In this document: positions 7,998 through 16,421 of the stretch, piece by piece
Position numbering within the stretch: position 1 is the stretch's first letter
Layout: the number at the start of each line of letters is the position of its first letter
Origin: DATAPD01 sp036265385
GTDB lineage: Bacteria > Acidobacteriota > Terriglobia > Terriglobales > Acidobacteriaceae
Assembly: GCA_036265385.1 (NCBI GenBank)
Contig: DATAPD010000025.1
Span: 186,001 to 250,000, forward strand
DNA: 64,000 bases
Direction: 5' to 3'
Notes under the pieces: generated by a model
What the model was told of the DNA's origin: nothing
Databases searched by the model: none
What the model saw: the letters and a program-made list of their open reading frames with translations, nothing else
Made by a program: the position numbers and the translations under genes

Positions 7998-10900
7998 TTA
8001 GAAGCTAATCTTTGCGCCGATCATGAACTGGCGCATCGTGGAGCCATAAGCGATGTTATGGATGCTGCCACCACCACTATCGTCCACGTTTGTGTTGGGA
8101 AGATCGAAGTTGACGTGGTTCAGAACGTTGAAGAACTGGAACTGCAGTTGAGCTTTGACTGATTCTGTAACGCTGAAATCTTTGAACAATGAAGCATCAA
8201 CGTTAAAGAATTTAGGCCCACGGAAACTGTTTCGGCCAACATTGCCGAAAGTATCCAGAGCTGGCTGTCCCCAGGGCCCTGCTGTTTGACCAGCTGCAGT
8301 CAACTGCACACCACCTGTCGTTTCGAACCAGTAGCCCCCCTGCGTAGGATCGCCGGAACGAGAGCCGTCCTGAACGGACCCAACCTTGTCTGGGCGGCAA
8401 GGGCCGGTATCGCTCGATGCGCTACAGCTTTTGAGACTTGGAGTGAAAGGCAAGCCGCTGGAGAAGTTCCAGCTGCTATTCAGCTTCCAACCTCCAACAA
8501 TCAAATCGGCAAGGCGGTTCATATTTCCTGCGAACTTCTTCCCGCGGCCAAACGGCAACTCGTAAACTTCCGTGAAAATAAACACGTGGTTCCGATAATC
8601 GCTGCTTGGACCGTAATTGACGCTTGGATCGATGTTGAAGTAGGTGGGATCGTAGTTGGTAGCGTGCTGCCACGTGTAACTTGATTGGAATTGAAGTCCG
8701 CTGGCGAACCTCTTGTCCACAGTCACTTGTAGCGAGTTGTACTTGTTATTCGCATTGTTGCCAAGGAAATCAAGGTCCTGTGACCAACCGTAGAGGTTGA
8801 AAAACGGCCTTCGGTCGTTCTTACTCAGTCCACCCGCTGGATCATATCCAACGACTGTGGGGTTGTTGATGTTATAGGCAGGGTTATCGCCGATAAACGT
8901 GTGAGTTCCCTTATTGCCCACATACGCGACTGTTGCAGCAACTGAAGGTGTAATTTGTTGCTGAACCGACACGTTCCAAGAGTCAATGGTTGGCAAACGA
9001 TTGTTGAACGGACGAATGTGGCCACCAACACCGTCTGGGTACAATGATCGGCCATTCGGGCCGACACATGGTTCGTGGGTCGGTATGTAGGAGCCGTCTG
9101 GTTGCACGCCAGTTGGGTCGGTGACGGGGTTACAGTTGTTCTGCAGTTTGCTTGCCGGATCAAAGCTCGGCGGACCCGTTGCTAGATTGAAAACAGATCC
9201 GAAACTATCGGCCGGATTCAACTGCTGAGAACCAAGCACCGGTAGGTTCTGGGTAATAGCGTGCCCGAAAATTGAACCGAATACACCAACGTCGTAGCTT
9301 CGCCCGTACCCCATGCGAACGACCGTCTTAGAAGTTGCCTGGTACGCAATGCCAATTCGTGGAGCGAAGTGCTTGTAGCTGATGTCGGTGTTTCCGCGAA
9401 GGTTTACACCTTGTTGTCCCGCGACTCGTGTCTCACCGGTTGCGAGATCAATCCAGCCACCCTTATCTGTGCCAGCAGCAGATTCAGGGAAGAACAACTC
9501 CCAACGCAATCCATAATCCAGCGTTAGTTTCGGCGTGATCCGCCAAGTGTCTTTTCCATAGAAGAACAACCGAGGTTGTGTTTCGTAAGCATTCGTTGAG
9601 TTGCTGACGTAGCGATTGAACTGAGTGGTCAATCCCAAAAGGAAGCCGGCCAGTCCTGCGCCACCATCAGCACCGGTGGCTCCGCCTTCAGTAATGGCAT
9701 TCTTGAACTGTAATTCGCCCGCGCGATGCGCGTCGCTCGGCACGCGCAGGTTGTAGGCATATCGTATGTCAGCACCAAATTTAAATTGGTGATTGCCAAC
9801 GATGTGCGTCCAGTTGTTCACAAATTGGTATTGATGTTCGTTTTCAGTTAACGGGCAATTACAGTGGCCTTCCGAATCAGCACCTAGGCCATACCCGAAC
9901 GAGAAAAGTGGACCATTTCCGCCATTTTCTCCGCCCGGATAGCGAATCGCGAAGTACGGCATGCCAGTCGTGTAGAAGTTGTCGATGTTCAATCCCGGAA
10001 TCCCGGCGTCTGTAGCCGGCGATGTTCCGAAACCGCCCGGTAATACGTTCACACGATATCGGAAGTAGCCGAAGCGGAAGTCGGTGAGCCAGTTCGAACT
10101 CATCGCATAATTAAAACCAGCTGCCAAGCTTTGATTTCGCGCTTTAGAAGTTCCGGCGAAATCACCAACCGACGGATCTGAAGGAATCGCTCGCCCGCCA
10201 GCCACATCGCCGAACAAGCCAGGTCCGAAGCGAGTGAATTGTTGGAAACTGTAACGTCCGAACACGCTCGCCTTTTCGGAGAGAGATGCATCGACGCGTG
10301 TGTCGAACCCGTTTGAATCTAGAACGTTGTTGCCCGAAGCAAAAAAGTTCGGGTCTGCCGATCCGGTCGTGTCCGCGCCTACAGGGATGAAGTTGTCGAG
10401 CAGGAACTGCGCTTGCGGCGATAGACGATCCGCTGGGATGACGTTGCCGGGGAACTGTTGACGTTGAGTCGGGGCCACATCACAAGCTGGATGGAAGGTG
10501 CCGCCCAGATCCGTGCAAGGATCGTAGATGTTCACTCCCAGATCGCTCAGATTACCCGCGCGCTCCGCCGCGGTAGGAATTCTTTCTTGTCCCGATCCAC
10601 CGATGTGGCTGCGCAAACCTTGATAGTCTGCGAAGAAAAAGACTTTGTCTTTTTTGATCGGTCCACCGATCGCAGCGCCAAACTGGTTCCAATTACCGCT
10701 CGGCACACCCGAAGCTTGGGTGAACGGATTCCGCGCGAAATTCGAGTTCGATCTCTCAAAATCGAAGATAGAACCATGAAATGAGTTCGAGCCAGACTTC
10801 GTCTGCGACGTAACCACGGCTCCGATTGCTTTGCCGAATTCAGCATCATAATTTTGCGAAGTTACCTTCACTTCGGTCACTGCTTCCAGATTTGGGTTGA

Positions 10901-11546
10901 TGACGATGATTCCAAGAATGGGATCTTGGTTATCAGTGCCATCAAGTTCGAAAGCGGTACCCGCAAAATGCTGGCCCTGCGTAAGAATCTGCTGGGAGCC
11001 TTGCGGGTTTTCGCTAGCAGCATGGTTCCAGCCGTTCATGCGCTGGTTGCCGGGCGAAAGCAACTGCAGAGTGGTGAAGTTGCGGTTGTAGATGGGGAGG
11101 TCTTCGACCTGACGCTCGGTAAAAGTCGTAGACACGTCGGCGCGATCTGTCTTGAGTTGTGGTGCCTCACCTGTAACTTCGACTGTTTCTGAGGTACCGC
11201 CCACTTGAAATTGAAGGTCGACGTGCACGTTCGAATCGACTGAGACTACAACGTCTTTTTGTTGGCTCACCTTGAAACCGGGAGCTTCAACACGCACGGT
11301 ATAAATATCTGGAATCAGGTGCGTCGCGGAGTAGTTGCCGTCTGCGTTGGTCGTGATTTCGTCAGACGTACCCTTCCGCTGATTTGTGACTGTGACTTTT
11401 GCTCCAGCGACGGCTGCTCCTTGAGGGTCAGTTACCGTGCCAAGAATTCCTCCATACACGGCCTGTCCGAACGCTGATGTCGGGATTAGGGTCGTGATGC
11501 AAAAACAAAAAACTACTGCTGTAGCGATCGCCAATCGCTTTGTCAT
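7998..11546 (-). CDS. Oar-like TonB-dependent receptor with carboxypeptidase-regulatory domain
   Basis: An outer-membrane receptor of 1182 residues. Order of parts: signal peptide (RLAIATAVVFCFCITTLIPTSAFGQ), a carboxypeptidase regulatory-like beta domain (GTVTDPQGAAVAGAKVTVTN), a plug domain (VTGEAPQLKTDRADVSTTFTERQVEDLP), then a long OmpA/Oar-type beta-barrel ending in an aromatic residue (QFMIGAKISF), as outer-membrane proteins do. The open frame runs on to 11708, but the signal peptide and a GGGAGG ten bases ahead select the ATG at 11546. Such receptors are strongly expanded in Acidobacteriota and Bacteroidota-like soil bacteria and are thought to take up large substrates or move proteins across the outer membrane. 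The substrate is unknown. A TPR protein gene lies upstream on the same strand, nearly 390 bases away. Confidence 0.92.
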   Translation of the reverse strand: MTKRLAIATAVVFCFCITTLIPTSAFGQAVYGGILGTVTDPQGAAVAGAKVTVTNQRKGTSDEITTNADGNYSATHLIPDIYTVRVEAPGFKVSQQKDVVVSVDSNVHVDLQFQVGGTSETVEVTGEAPQLKTDRADVSTTFTERQVEDLPIYNRNFTTLQLLSPGNQRMNGWNHAASENPQGSQQILTQGQHFAGTAFELDGTDNQDPILGIIVINPNLEAVTEVKVTSQNYDAEFGKAIGAVVTSQTKSGSNSFHGSIFDFERSNSNFARNPFTQASGVPSGNWNQFGAAIGGPIKKDKVFFFADYQGLRSHIGGSGQERIPTAAERAGNLSDLGVNIYDPCTDLGGTFHPACDVAPTQRQQFPGNVIPADRLSPQAQFLLDNFIPVGADTTGSADPNFFASGNNVLDSNGFDTRVDASLSEKASVFGRYSFQQFTRFGPGLFGDVAGGRAIPSDPSVGDFAGTSKARNQSLAAGFNYAMSSNWLTDFRFGYFRYRVNVLPGGFGTSPATDAGIPGLNIDNFYTTGMPYFAIRYPGGENGGNGPLFSFGYGLGADSEGHCNCPLTENEHQYQFVNNWTHIVGNHQFKFGADIRYAYNLRVPSDAHRAGELQFKNAITEGGATGADGGAGLAGFLLGLTTQFNRYVSNSTNAYETQPRLFFYGKDTWRITPKLTLDYGLRWELFFPESAAGTDKGGWIDLATGETRVAGQQGVNLRGNTDISYKHFAPRIGIAYQATSKTVVRMGYGRSYDVGVFGSIFGHAITQNLPVLGSQQLNPADSFGSVFNLATGPPSFDPASKLQNNCNPVTDPTGVQPDGSYIPTHEPCVGPNGRSLYPDGVGGHIRPFNNRLPTIDSWNVSVQQQITPSVAATVAYVGNKGTHTFIGDNPAYNINNPTVVGYDPAGGLSKNDRRPFFNLYGWSQDLDFLGNNANNKYNSLQVTVDKRFASGLQFQSSYTWQHATNYDPTYFNIDPSVNYGPSSDYRNHVFIFTEVYELPFGRGKKFAGNMNRLADLIVGGWKLNSSWNFSSGLPFTPSLKSCSASSDTGPCRPDKVGSVQDGSRSGDPTQGGYWFETTGGVQLTAAGQTAGPWGQPALDTFGNVGRNSFRGPKFFNVDASLFKDFSVTESVKAQLQFQFFNVLNHVNFDLPNTNVDDSGGGSIHNIAYGSTMRQFMIGAKISF

Positions 11547-11933
11547 TATCGTCTCGCCTCCCACATGCTCACTGTTGGTGCGGTCGCGCTCGTAGCGCCG
11601 CTGAAAAGTTTTGATTGAAGTCTGATTGGGTCCGAAGAAAAACAGAAATAGCAGGGATCGTCGTGTCATGAGTGGACACAACGCGCAACCGGTCATCCCG
11701 ATTGTCACAACTCAAGAGGCTCCTCAATGCAGCGTTGCGCAGCCAATAAGCTACGTAGCGCAGGTCTCAAATTTGGAAAGGAAAACCAAGGCACCCCACG
11801 TGCCGCTTGGCAAATTAATTTGGCTGAAGCTGTGTTGTCAAGTGAATAAATCCAGTCTTTACAAGGATATGACAACTTGGAGGACACTCAGAACGATTTC
11901 CCATTTTTGGTAGAACTGCCCCTAAACTTTTTC
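11547..11933. other. Gene-free region between TonB receptor and TPR genes
   Basis: About 390 bases without a convincing gene. It holds the receptor Shine-Dalgarno, a perfect 12-base palindrome CAAATTAATTTG at 11811-11822 and a candidate minus-strand promoter overlapping it. Short open frames here have no start signals or family features. Confidence 0.6.
11812..11841 (-). promoter_or_regulatory. Candidate promoter of the TonB-receptor gene
   Basis: Minus strand: a perfect TTGACA (11836-11841) is followed after 17-18 bases by an AT-rich TTAATTT block (11812-11818) inside the palindrome CAAATTAATTTG. The -10 match is weak. It would give a leader of about 260 bases. Confidence 0.35.
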
Positions 11934-13721
11934 TCAGGAACCGGGGCGCTTCAGGTTTGGATCGAGTTGCGCCGCGCGATCGAATTCTGTCTTCGCCTCT
12001 TCCTTCTCGCCCTTTCGTTCTAACGCGATGGCCAATTGATAGTGTGCTGGGGCATAGGTCGGCGAACTTTTGATCGCTGCTCGGAACTGACCGATGGCAC
12101 TGTTGAGGTCACCTGCATTGAGCATTCGAATCCCAGAATTGGTATTGAATGTTGCTGCCTGCTGAGCTGTCCGTTCTTTACTGATAGCCTGCCCCGCGGC
12201 GGCTTCTCGAGCCGCGCCTTCGTTATCTCCTTGCGCGCGCAGAACGGCGGCAAGAGTGGTGTGTGCTCCAGCGAAGTCCGGTTGGAGACGGATCGCTTCG
12301 CGGAGAGCTGCGGCAGCATCCGCCAATTTGTTCTGTTGTCGGTAAACAGTGCCGAGGGTGTAGTAGGCGTCAGCGTAGTCCGGATGAATTTGCAGAGCTT
12401 GCCGCAATTCCTGCGCAGCTTTGTCGAACTCCCCCATTTGCCACAGCGTGACACCGAGGGTGTAGTGGATGTCGGCTTGTTTGGGATCGAGCTCGGCAGC
12501 TTTTTGAAATTCGGGAACGGCGTGCTGCAATTGGTCTTTCAGTTTGAGCGCGAGGCCCAGATTGTAGTGGAGAGTCGCGTCATTGGGAGCCGTTTCGAGT
12601 GCGCCGCGCAATTCGCGGATGGCGGCATCGAAATCTGCACGCTGCAAGTAGGCAACTCCTAGATTTCCGCGATAGCCGCTATCTTCCGGGCGTAAGCGAA
12701 GAGCGGCCTCGAATTCCTGGACTGCGCTTCCCGCGTCTCCGGCTTGCACGAGAGCCAATCCCAGATTGTTGTGTGCATCGGGGTTTTCAGGCTGTAACTC
12801 AACGACTCGGCGAAAGGCGACTACGGCCCCATTCGCATCTCCAGTTCGCTGCAGGGACAAACCCAACTGACGGCTGCTATCCGGAAAATCGGGTTGCAGC
12901 TTCGCGGCGATCCGAAACTGCTCAATGGCTTCGGTATGCTTCTCCTGCTCGGATAATGCGAGACCTAGATAGAAGTGTGCCTGCGCGTTTTCAGGTGAGA
13001 GTTCGCAAGCTCGGGAGAGCAGTCGCAGGGCTTCGTCCGTTGACTTCTGACGCCAGCGAATAACACCGAGATGAAGTACCGCTAGGGCGGCGGTCGGCTG
13101 GAGCTTGATTGCTTCTTCGAATCGCTTGGCAGCGTCATCGAGCTTGCCTTGCTGCGCGAAAAGAGATCCCAAGTCGTCGTGGAGGTCCCATCGTCTGGGA
13201 TCAAGTTCGACGGCTTTCGACAATTCGATGATGGCCTTGTCGGTCTGAGCAGAGACACTCAGTAAACGTCCGAGCGTGCGCCGAGCTTCCGCGTTGGCGG
13301 GTTCGAGCTTGACCGCCTCTTGCGCCTCTGCCAATGCGGCTGTGCCGTCGCCCTTTTTCAAAAGGGCGTTTGCGAGATTGATATGCGCTTGGACGAATGC
13401 TGGCCTCAATTTGAGAGCGGTCTGATAGTGTGCGATTGCTTCGTCGAGTTGCCCTTGAGCGGCGAGGACCCATCCCAAGGAGTTGTGCCCCTCCGGAGAA
13501 TTGGGAGCGGCGTTGATGACTGCTTCAAATGCGGTACGGGCTGTTGACAGATCGCCGCGTTGAAGTGCTGTCAACCCTCGTTGATAGGTTTTCTGAATGG
13601 AATTGGACGGCTGTGCTTTTTGAGCGTCCGTTAAGGACACTAGTGCCGACAGCACGCTCAAGAGCGCACAAAAGAAACGGCGCAATGTGATCCGATAAAA
13701 CAAAACCTGAGGGGATGCCAA
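11934..13721 (-). CDS. Large exported TPR-repeat protein
   Basis: A 595-residue protein with a signal peptide (FFCALLSVLSALVSLTDAQ) and at least fourteen tetratricopeptide repeats of 34 residues running from about residue 45 to the end, for example GHNSLGWVLAAQGQLDEAIAHY and AYYTLGTVYRQQNKLADAA. The repeats are unusually regular, forming one long superhelix with a short break near residues 500-535 (AAGQAISKERTAQQAATFNTN). No enzyme domain is visible. It faces a CRTAC1-family gene across a 112-base divergent promoter region, a pairing seen repeatedly in Acidobacteriota, so a shared role at the cell surface or periplasm is plausible. The partner proteins are not known. Confidence 0.88.
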   Translation of the reverse strand: MASPQVLFYRITLRRFFCALLSVLSALVSLTDAQKAQPSNSIQKTYQRGLTALQRGDLSTARTAFEAVINAAPNSPEGHNSLGWVLAAQGQLDEAIAHYQTALKLRPAFVQAHINLANALLKKGDGTAALAEAQEAVKLEPANAEARRTLGRLLSVSAQTDKAIIELSKAVELDPRRWDLHDDLGSLFAQQGKLDDAAKRFEEAIKLQPTAALAVLHLGVIRWRQKSTDEALRLLSRACELSPENAQAHFYLGLALSEQEKHTEAIEQFRIAAKLQPDFPDSSRQLGLSLQRTGDANGAVVAFRRVVELQPENPDAHNNLGLALVQAGDAGSAVQEFEAALRLRPEDSGYRGNLGVAYLQRADFDAAIRELRGALETAPNDATLHYNLGLALKLKDQLQHAVPEFQKAAELDPKQADIHYTLGVTLWQMGEFDKAAQELRQALQIHPDYADAYYTLGTVYRQQNKLADAAAALREAIRLQPDFAGAHTTLAAVLRAQGDNEGAAREAAAGQAISKERTAQQAATFNTNSGIRMLNAGDLNSAIGQFRAAIKSSPTYAPAHYQLAIALERKGEKEEAKTEFDRAAQLDPNLKRPGS

Positions 13722-13790
13722 ATCAAATCATCGGAACTCTCTTGATACTACTACGCGCGTTCGTCAGGTTCTCTGATGGGAGCGCTCGCC

Positions 13791-13819
13791 TTGACCCTCG
13801 GCACCATCACACCTACCAT
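13791..13819 (+). promoter_or_regulatory. Candidate sigma-70 promoter of the CRTAC1 gene
   Basis: TTGACC (13791-13796), a 17-base spacer and TACCAT (13814-13819). The expected transcription start is about 8 bases before the ATG at 13834, leaving a very short leader without room for a normal Shine-Dalgarno. Confidence 0.45.
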
Positions 13820-13833
13820 GAAGTTTCCGGGCC

Positions 13834-15591
13834 ATGATTGTTCGCGTCCATCCTTCCATCTGGAAATCGTTTTCGGCCCGACTTCTAGCGGCTTTTGTGT
13901 TGCTCTGCACTTCCCTTTCGCTCGGGCAAAAAACGCCGCCTGTTAACAAAGCTGCGGCTGGCAATTCCGCCCAAATCGCCAATTTCGTGGACATCGCGGC
14001 TAAAGCGGGCTTGACCATGAAAAATGTTTTCGGGGGAGTGGATACGAAGAAGTACATCATCGAAACGACGGGGACCGGCGTAGCGATATTTGACTATGAC
14101 AATGACGGGTGGCCTGACATTTTGATCGTGAATGGAACGACGTTGCAAGGGTTTGCGGCGGGCAATGGACCAACAAACCATCTCTACCGCAACAACCACG
14201 ATGGAACGTTCGCAGACGTAACGCAAAAGGCTGGGCTCGTGGCGACGGGATGGGGACAGGGAGTTTGCGTCGGTGATTACGACAATGACGGCTGGAATGA
14301 CGTTTACATCACCTACTATGGAAAAAATCGTCTCTACCATAACGAATCCGGGGTCTTCACTGAAGTCGCGGAACGAGCGGGAGTTGCAGGCTCGGGTAAG
14401 GCATGGGGAACGGGTTGCGCGTTTGTTGATTACGATCGCGATGGCAAACTCGATCTGATGGTCGCGAACTACGTGGACTTTGATCTCTCCACCGCGCCCT
14501 CGCCCGGCGAGCGTCCATCCTGCATCTGGAAAGGCGTGCCGGTGATGTGCGGTCCGCGTGGATTGCCGGGCGCGAAAAACATTCTGTACCACAATCTTGG
14601 CAATGGCTCGTTCGAAGACGTGACGCGCAAAGCTCACATCGATCAGACGGATGCGCACTACGCGTTCAGCGTCTCGACATTCGACTTCGATGATGATGGC
14701 TGGCCCGATATTTACGTCGCATGCGACAGCACCGCGAGCAGCCTTTATCGGAACAATCGCGACGGAACGTTCACCGATATCGCGGTAACGGCCGGCGTGG
14801 CATTCAACGAGGACGGGCGCGAGCAAGCCGGAATGGGAGCGACGATCGGCGACTACAACGGCGATGGCAGGCTGGATATTTTTAAAACTAACTTTTCTGA
14901 CGATACGTCGACTCTCTATAAGAACAATGGCGACGGGACGTTCGATGACGTGACGACTCCAGCCGGCCTCGGCCTTTACACAAAGTATCTCGGATGGGGG
15001 ACGATGTTTCTCGATTTCGATAACGATGGGTGGCCCGATCTCTTGTTGGTAAACGGACACGTTTATCCGGAAGTCGATAAACAACATTTGGGAAGCACTT
15101 ACGAAGAGCCGCGTATCCTCTACCACAACAACGGAAATGGGACGTATTCCGACATTTCCGCAAACGCTGGAACTGGAATCACGACAGCAGCCTCATCGCG
15201 CGGGATGGCAGTTGGCGATCTGTGGAATGATGGACGCATGTCGGCAGTAATCAGCAACATGAACGCCCCACCGAGCCTGCTTGTAAATGATGTGCGCACC
15301 AAGAATCATTGGATTGCGTTTGCAACCACAGGCACGAAGTCGAATCGCAACGGCATTGGAGCGCGCATCAAGATCAAGGCCGGAAACAGGACGATGGTGG
15401 ATGAAGTGCGCAGCGGTTCGAGTTATATATCCAATAGCGATATGCGAGTGCATTTTGGGCTAGGCACAGCAGACAAGGTGGAGTTCGTTGAAGTTCGCTG
15501 GCCCAGCGGATTAACGGAGCGGTTCACAGGGCTCGCAGTAGATTCAATTCATCCGATTAAGGAAGGCTCCGGAGCGGCAATCAAACCGTAG
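13834..15591 (+). CDS. CRTAC1-family protein (FG-GAP/VCBS repeats plus ASPIC/UnbV domain)
   Basis: A 585-residue exported protein. A signal peptide (ARLLAAFVLLCTSLSLGQ) is followed by a seven-bladed-type propeller of FG-GAP/VCBS repeats, each with a calcium-binding D-x-D-x-D-G loop (DYDNDGWPD, DYDNDGWNDV, DYDRDGKLDL, DFDDDGWPDI, DYNGDGRLDI, DFDNDGWPDL). The C-terminal ASPIC/UnbV domain is marked by TKSNRNGIGARIKIKAGN, RSGSSYISNSDMRVHFGLG and VEVRWPSGLTE. The family is secreted and binds calcium; no enzymatic role is established. It is a paralogue of the gene at 18620-20428, sharing the same motif order. It is transcribed away from the large TPR gene and ends close to a convergent HELGH-protein gene. 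Confidence 0.9.
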   Translation: MIVRVHPSIWKSFSARLLAAFVLLCTSLSLGQKTPPVNKAAAGNSAQIANFVDIAAKAGLTMKNVFGGVDTKKYIIETTGTGVAIFDYDNDGWPDILIVNGTTLQGFAAGNGPTNHLYRNNHDGTFADVTQKAGLVATGWGQGVCVGDYDNDGWNDVYITYYGKNRLYHNESGVFTEVAERAGVAGSGKAWGTGCAFVDYDRDGKLDLMVANYVDFDLSTAPSPGERPSCIWKGVPVMCGPRGLPGAKNILYHNLGNGSFEDVTRKAHIDQTDAHYAFSVSTFDFDDDGWPDIYVACDSTASSLYRNNRDGTFTDIAVTAGVAFNEDGREQAGMGATIGDYNGDGRLDIFKTNFSDDTSTLYKNNGDGTFDDVTTPAGLGLYTKYLGWGTMFLDFDNDGWPDLLLVNGHVYPEVDKQHLGSTYEEPRILYHNNGNGTYSDISANAGTGITTAASSRGMAVGDLWNDGRMSAVISNMNAPPSLLVNDVRTKNHWIAFATTGTKSNRNGIGARIKIKAGNRTMVDEVRSGSSYISNSDMRVHFGLGTADKVEFVEVRWPSGLTERFTGLAVDSIHPIKEGSGAAIKP

Positions 15592-15610
15592 GGGTTGGGG
15601 CGAGGAAATT

Positions 15611-16234
15611 TCACTCGGGTACGCCTATCCTCGTTTCCATTCGAGCCGAAACGATACTTTTCGAAGTTCGCTCGCGAAGCCGCTTAGCCTGGTCATCCAG
15701 GAATGAAAGCGTTCCCGCTTTGACATGCGCCAATTGTGGCACTTCCCAGCGGGAGCGCATGAGTCCGTCGGTTGCGTGCGCATTTGTTCCCAGAAGAAGA
15801 TGTCCGAGTTCGTGTGCGGCCACGCTTCCAAGCAGAGCCCCCAATGAGCAAGGTTCAGACGCAGAAAGCGCCTGCACTGGTTTGAAAAAGATGTCGCCCT
15901 GACTTCCCCTGCCATCCTTACCTAGAAAAGCGATTCCGAAAACTTCCGATTTCAGACGCAGCGAGTCCGGAACAATCCGCATGGAGAAGCGGTTGGATCC
16001 GTCCGGCGGCTGAAGGCAGAGTTCAAGATTAGTTCCGCGTGGGCAGTTGACCCAGTCCAGTTCAATTCCAGCCCGACGATAGATTTCTATAGAGGTTTTG
16101 CTCGCTTCGTCCAAAACGGTCGGGGAGACTTCGGCATCGTTGAATACTGCGAGCACGACCTGTGCCTGAATCGGTGTTCTGATCGAGCACAACAGAACAG
16201 TAATCCAAAGCGCGAATCGAGCCCTGAAACGCAT
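15611..16234 (-). CDS. Exported protein with HELGH zinc motif, unknown function
   Basis: A 207-residue protein with a signal peptide (ALWITVLLCSIRTPIQAQ). HELGH at residues 141-145, followed by LLLGTNAH with a further His at 153, looks like a zinc site of a minimal metalloprotease, but the His spacing does not fit the classic metzincin pattern, so activity is uncertain. Cysteines at 64, 73 and 129 may form disulfides, in keeping with export. ATG is preceded by a GGGGTGAGGG purine block. It is convergent with the CRTAC1 gene and divergent from the winged-helix/TolB gene. I do not recognise a named family; proteins of this look are frequent and unannotated in Acidobacteriota. Confidence 0.7.
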   Translation of the reverse strand: MRFRARFALWITVLLCSIRTPIQAQVVLAVFNDAEVSPTVLDEASKTSIEIYRRAGIELDWVNCPRGTNLELCLQPPDGSNRFSMRIVPDSLRLKSEVFGIAFLGKDGRGSQGDIFFKPVQALSASEPCSLGALLGSVAAHELGHLLLGTNAHATDGLMRSRWEVPQLAHVKAGTLSFLDDQAKRLRERTSKSIVSARMETRIGVPE

Positions 16235-16421
16235 CCCTCACCCCTGCAGTGGCCCGAATGTCGCAGTGGGTGGGTGCTACCTCAATGGTTTGCCGGTAAC
16301 GCGGCGAGCATCTCTAGATGACGAGCTAAGCGGTGATTCGTCAAAGAGTTATGGCGGTCGGTGACACACGCGAACGGTGTGCTTCGGTGCTAAACTCGGC
16401 CTATTGGGGTGGTGGGGAATC

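Noticed and set aside
13885..15126. Antisense 413-residue open frame over the CRTAC1 gene
   Set aside because: It runs opposite a clearly coding gene with FG-GAP motifs; its protein has no recognisable features and is a codon-bias shadow.
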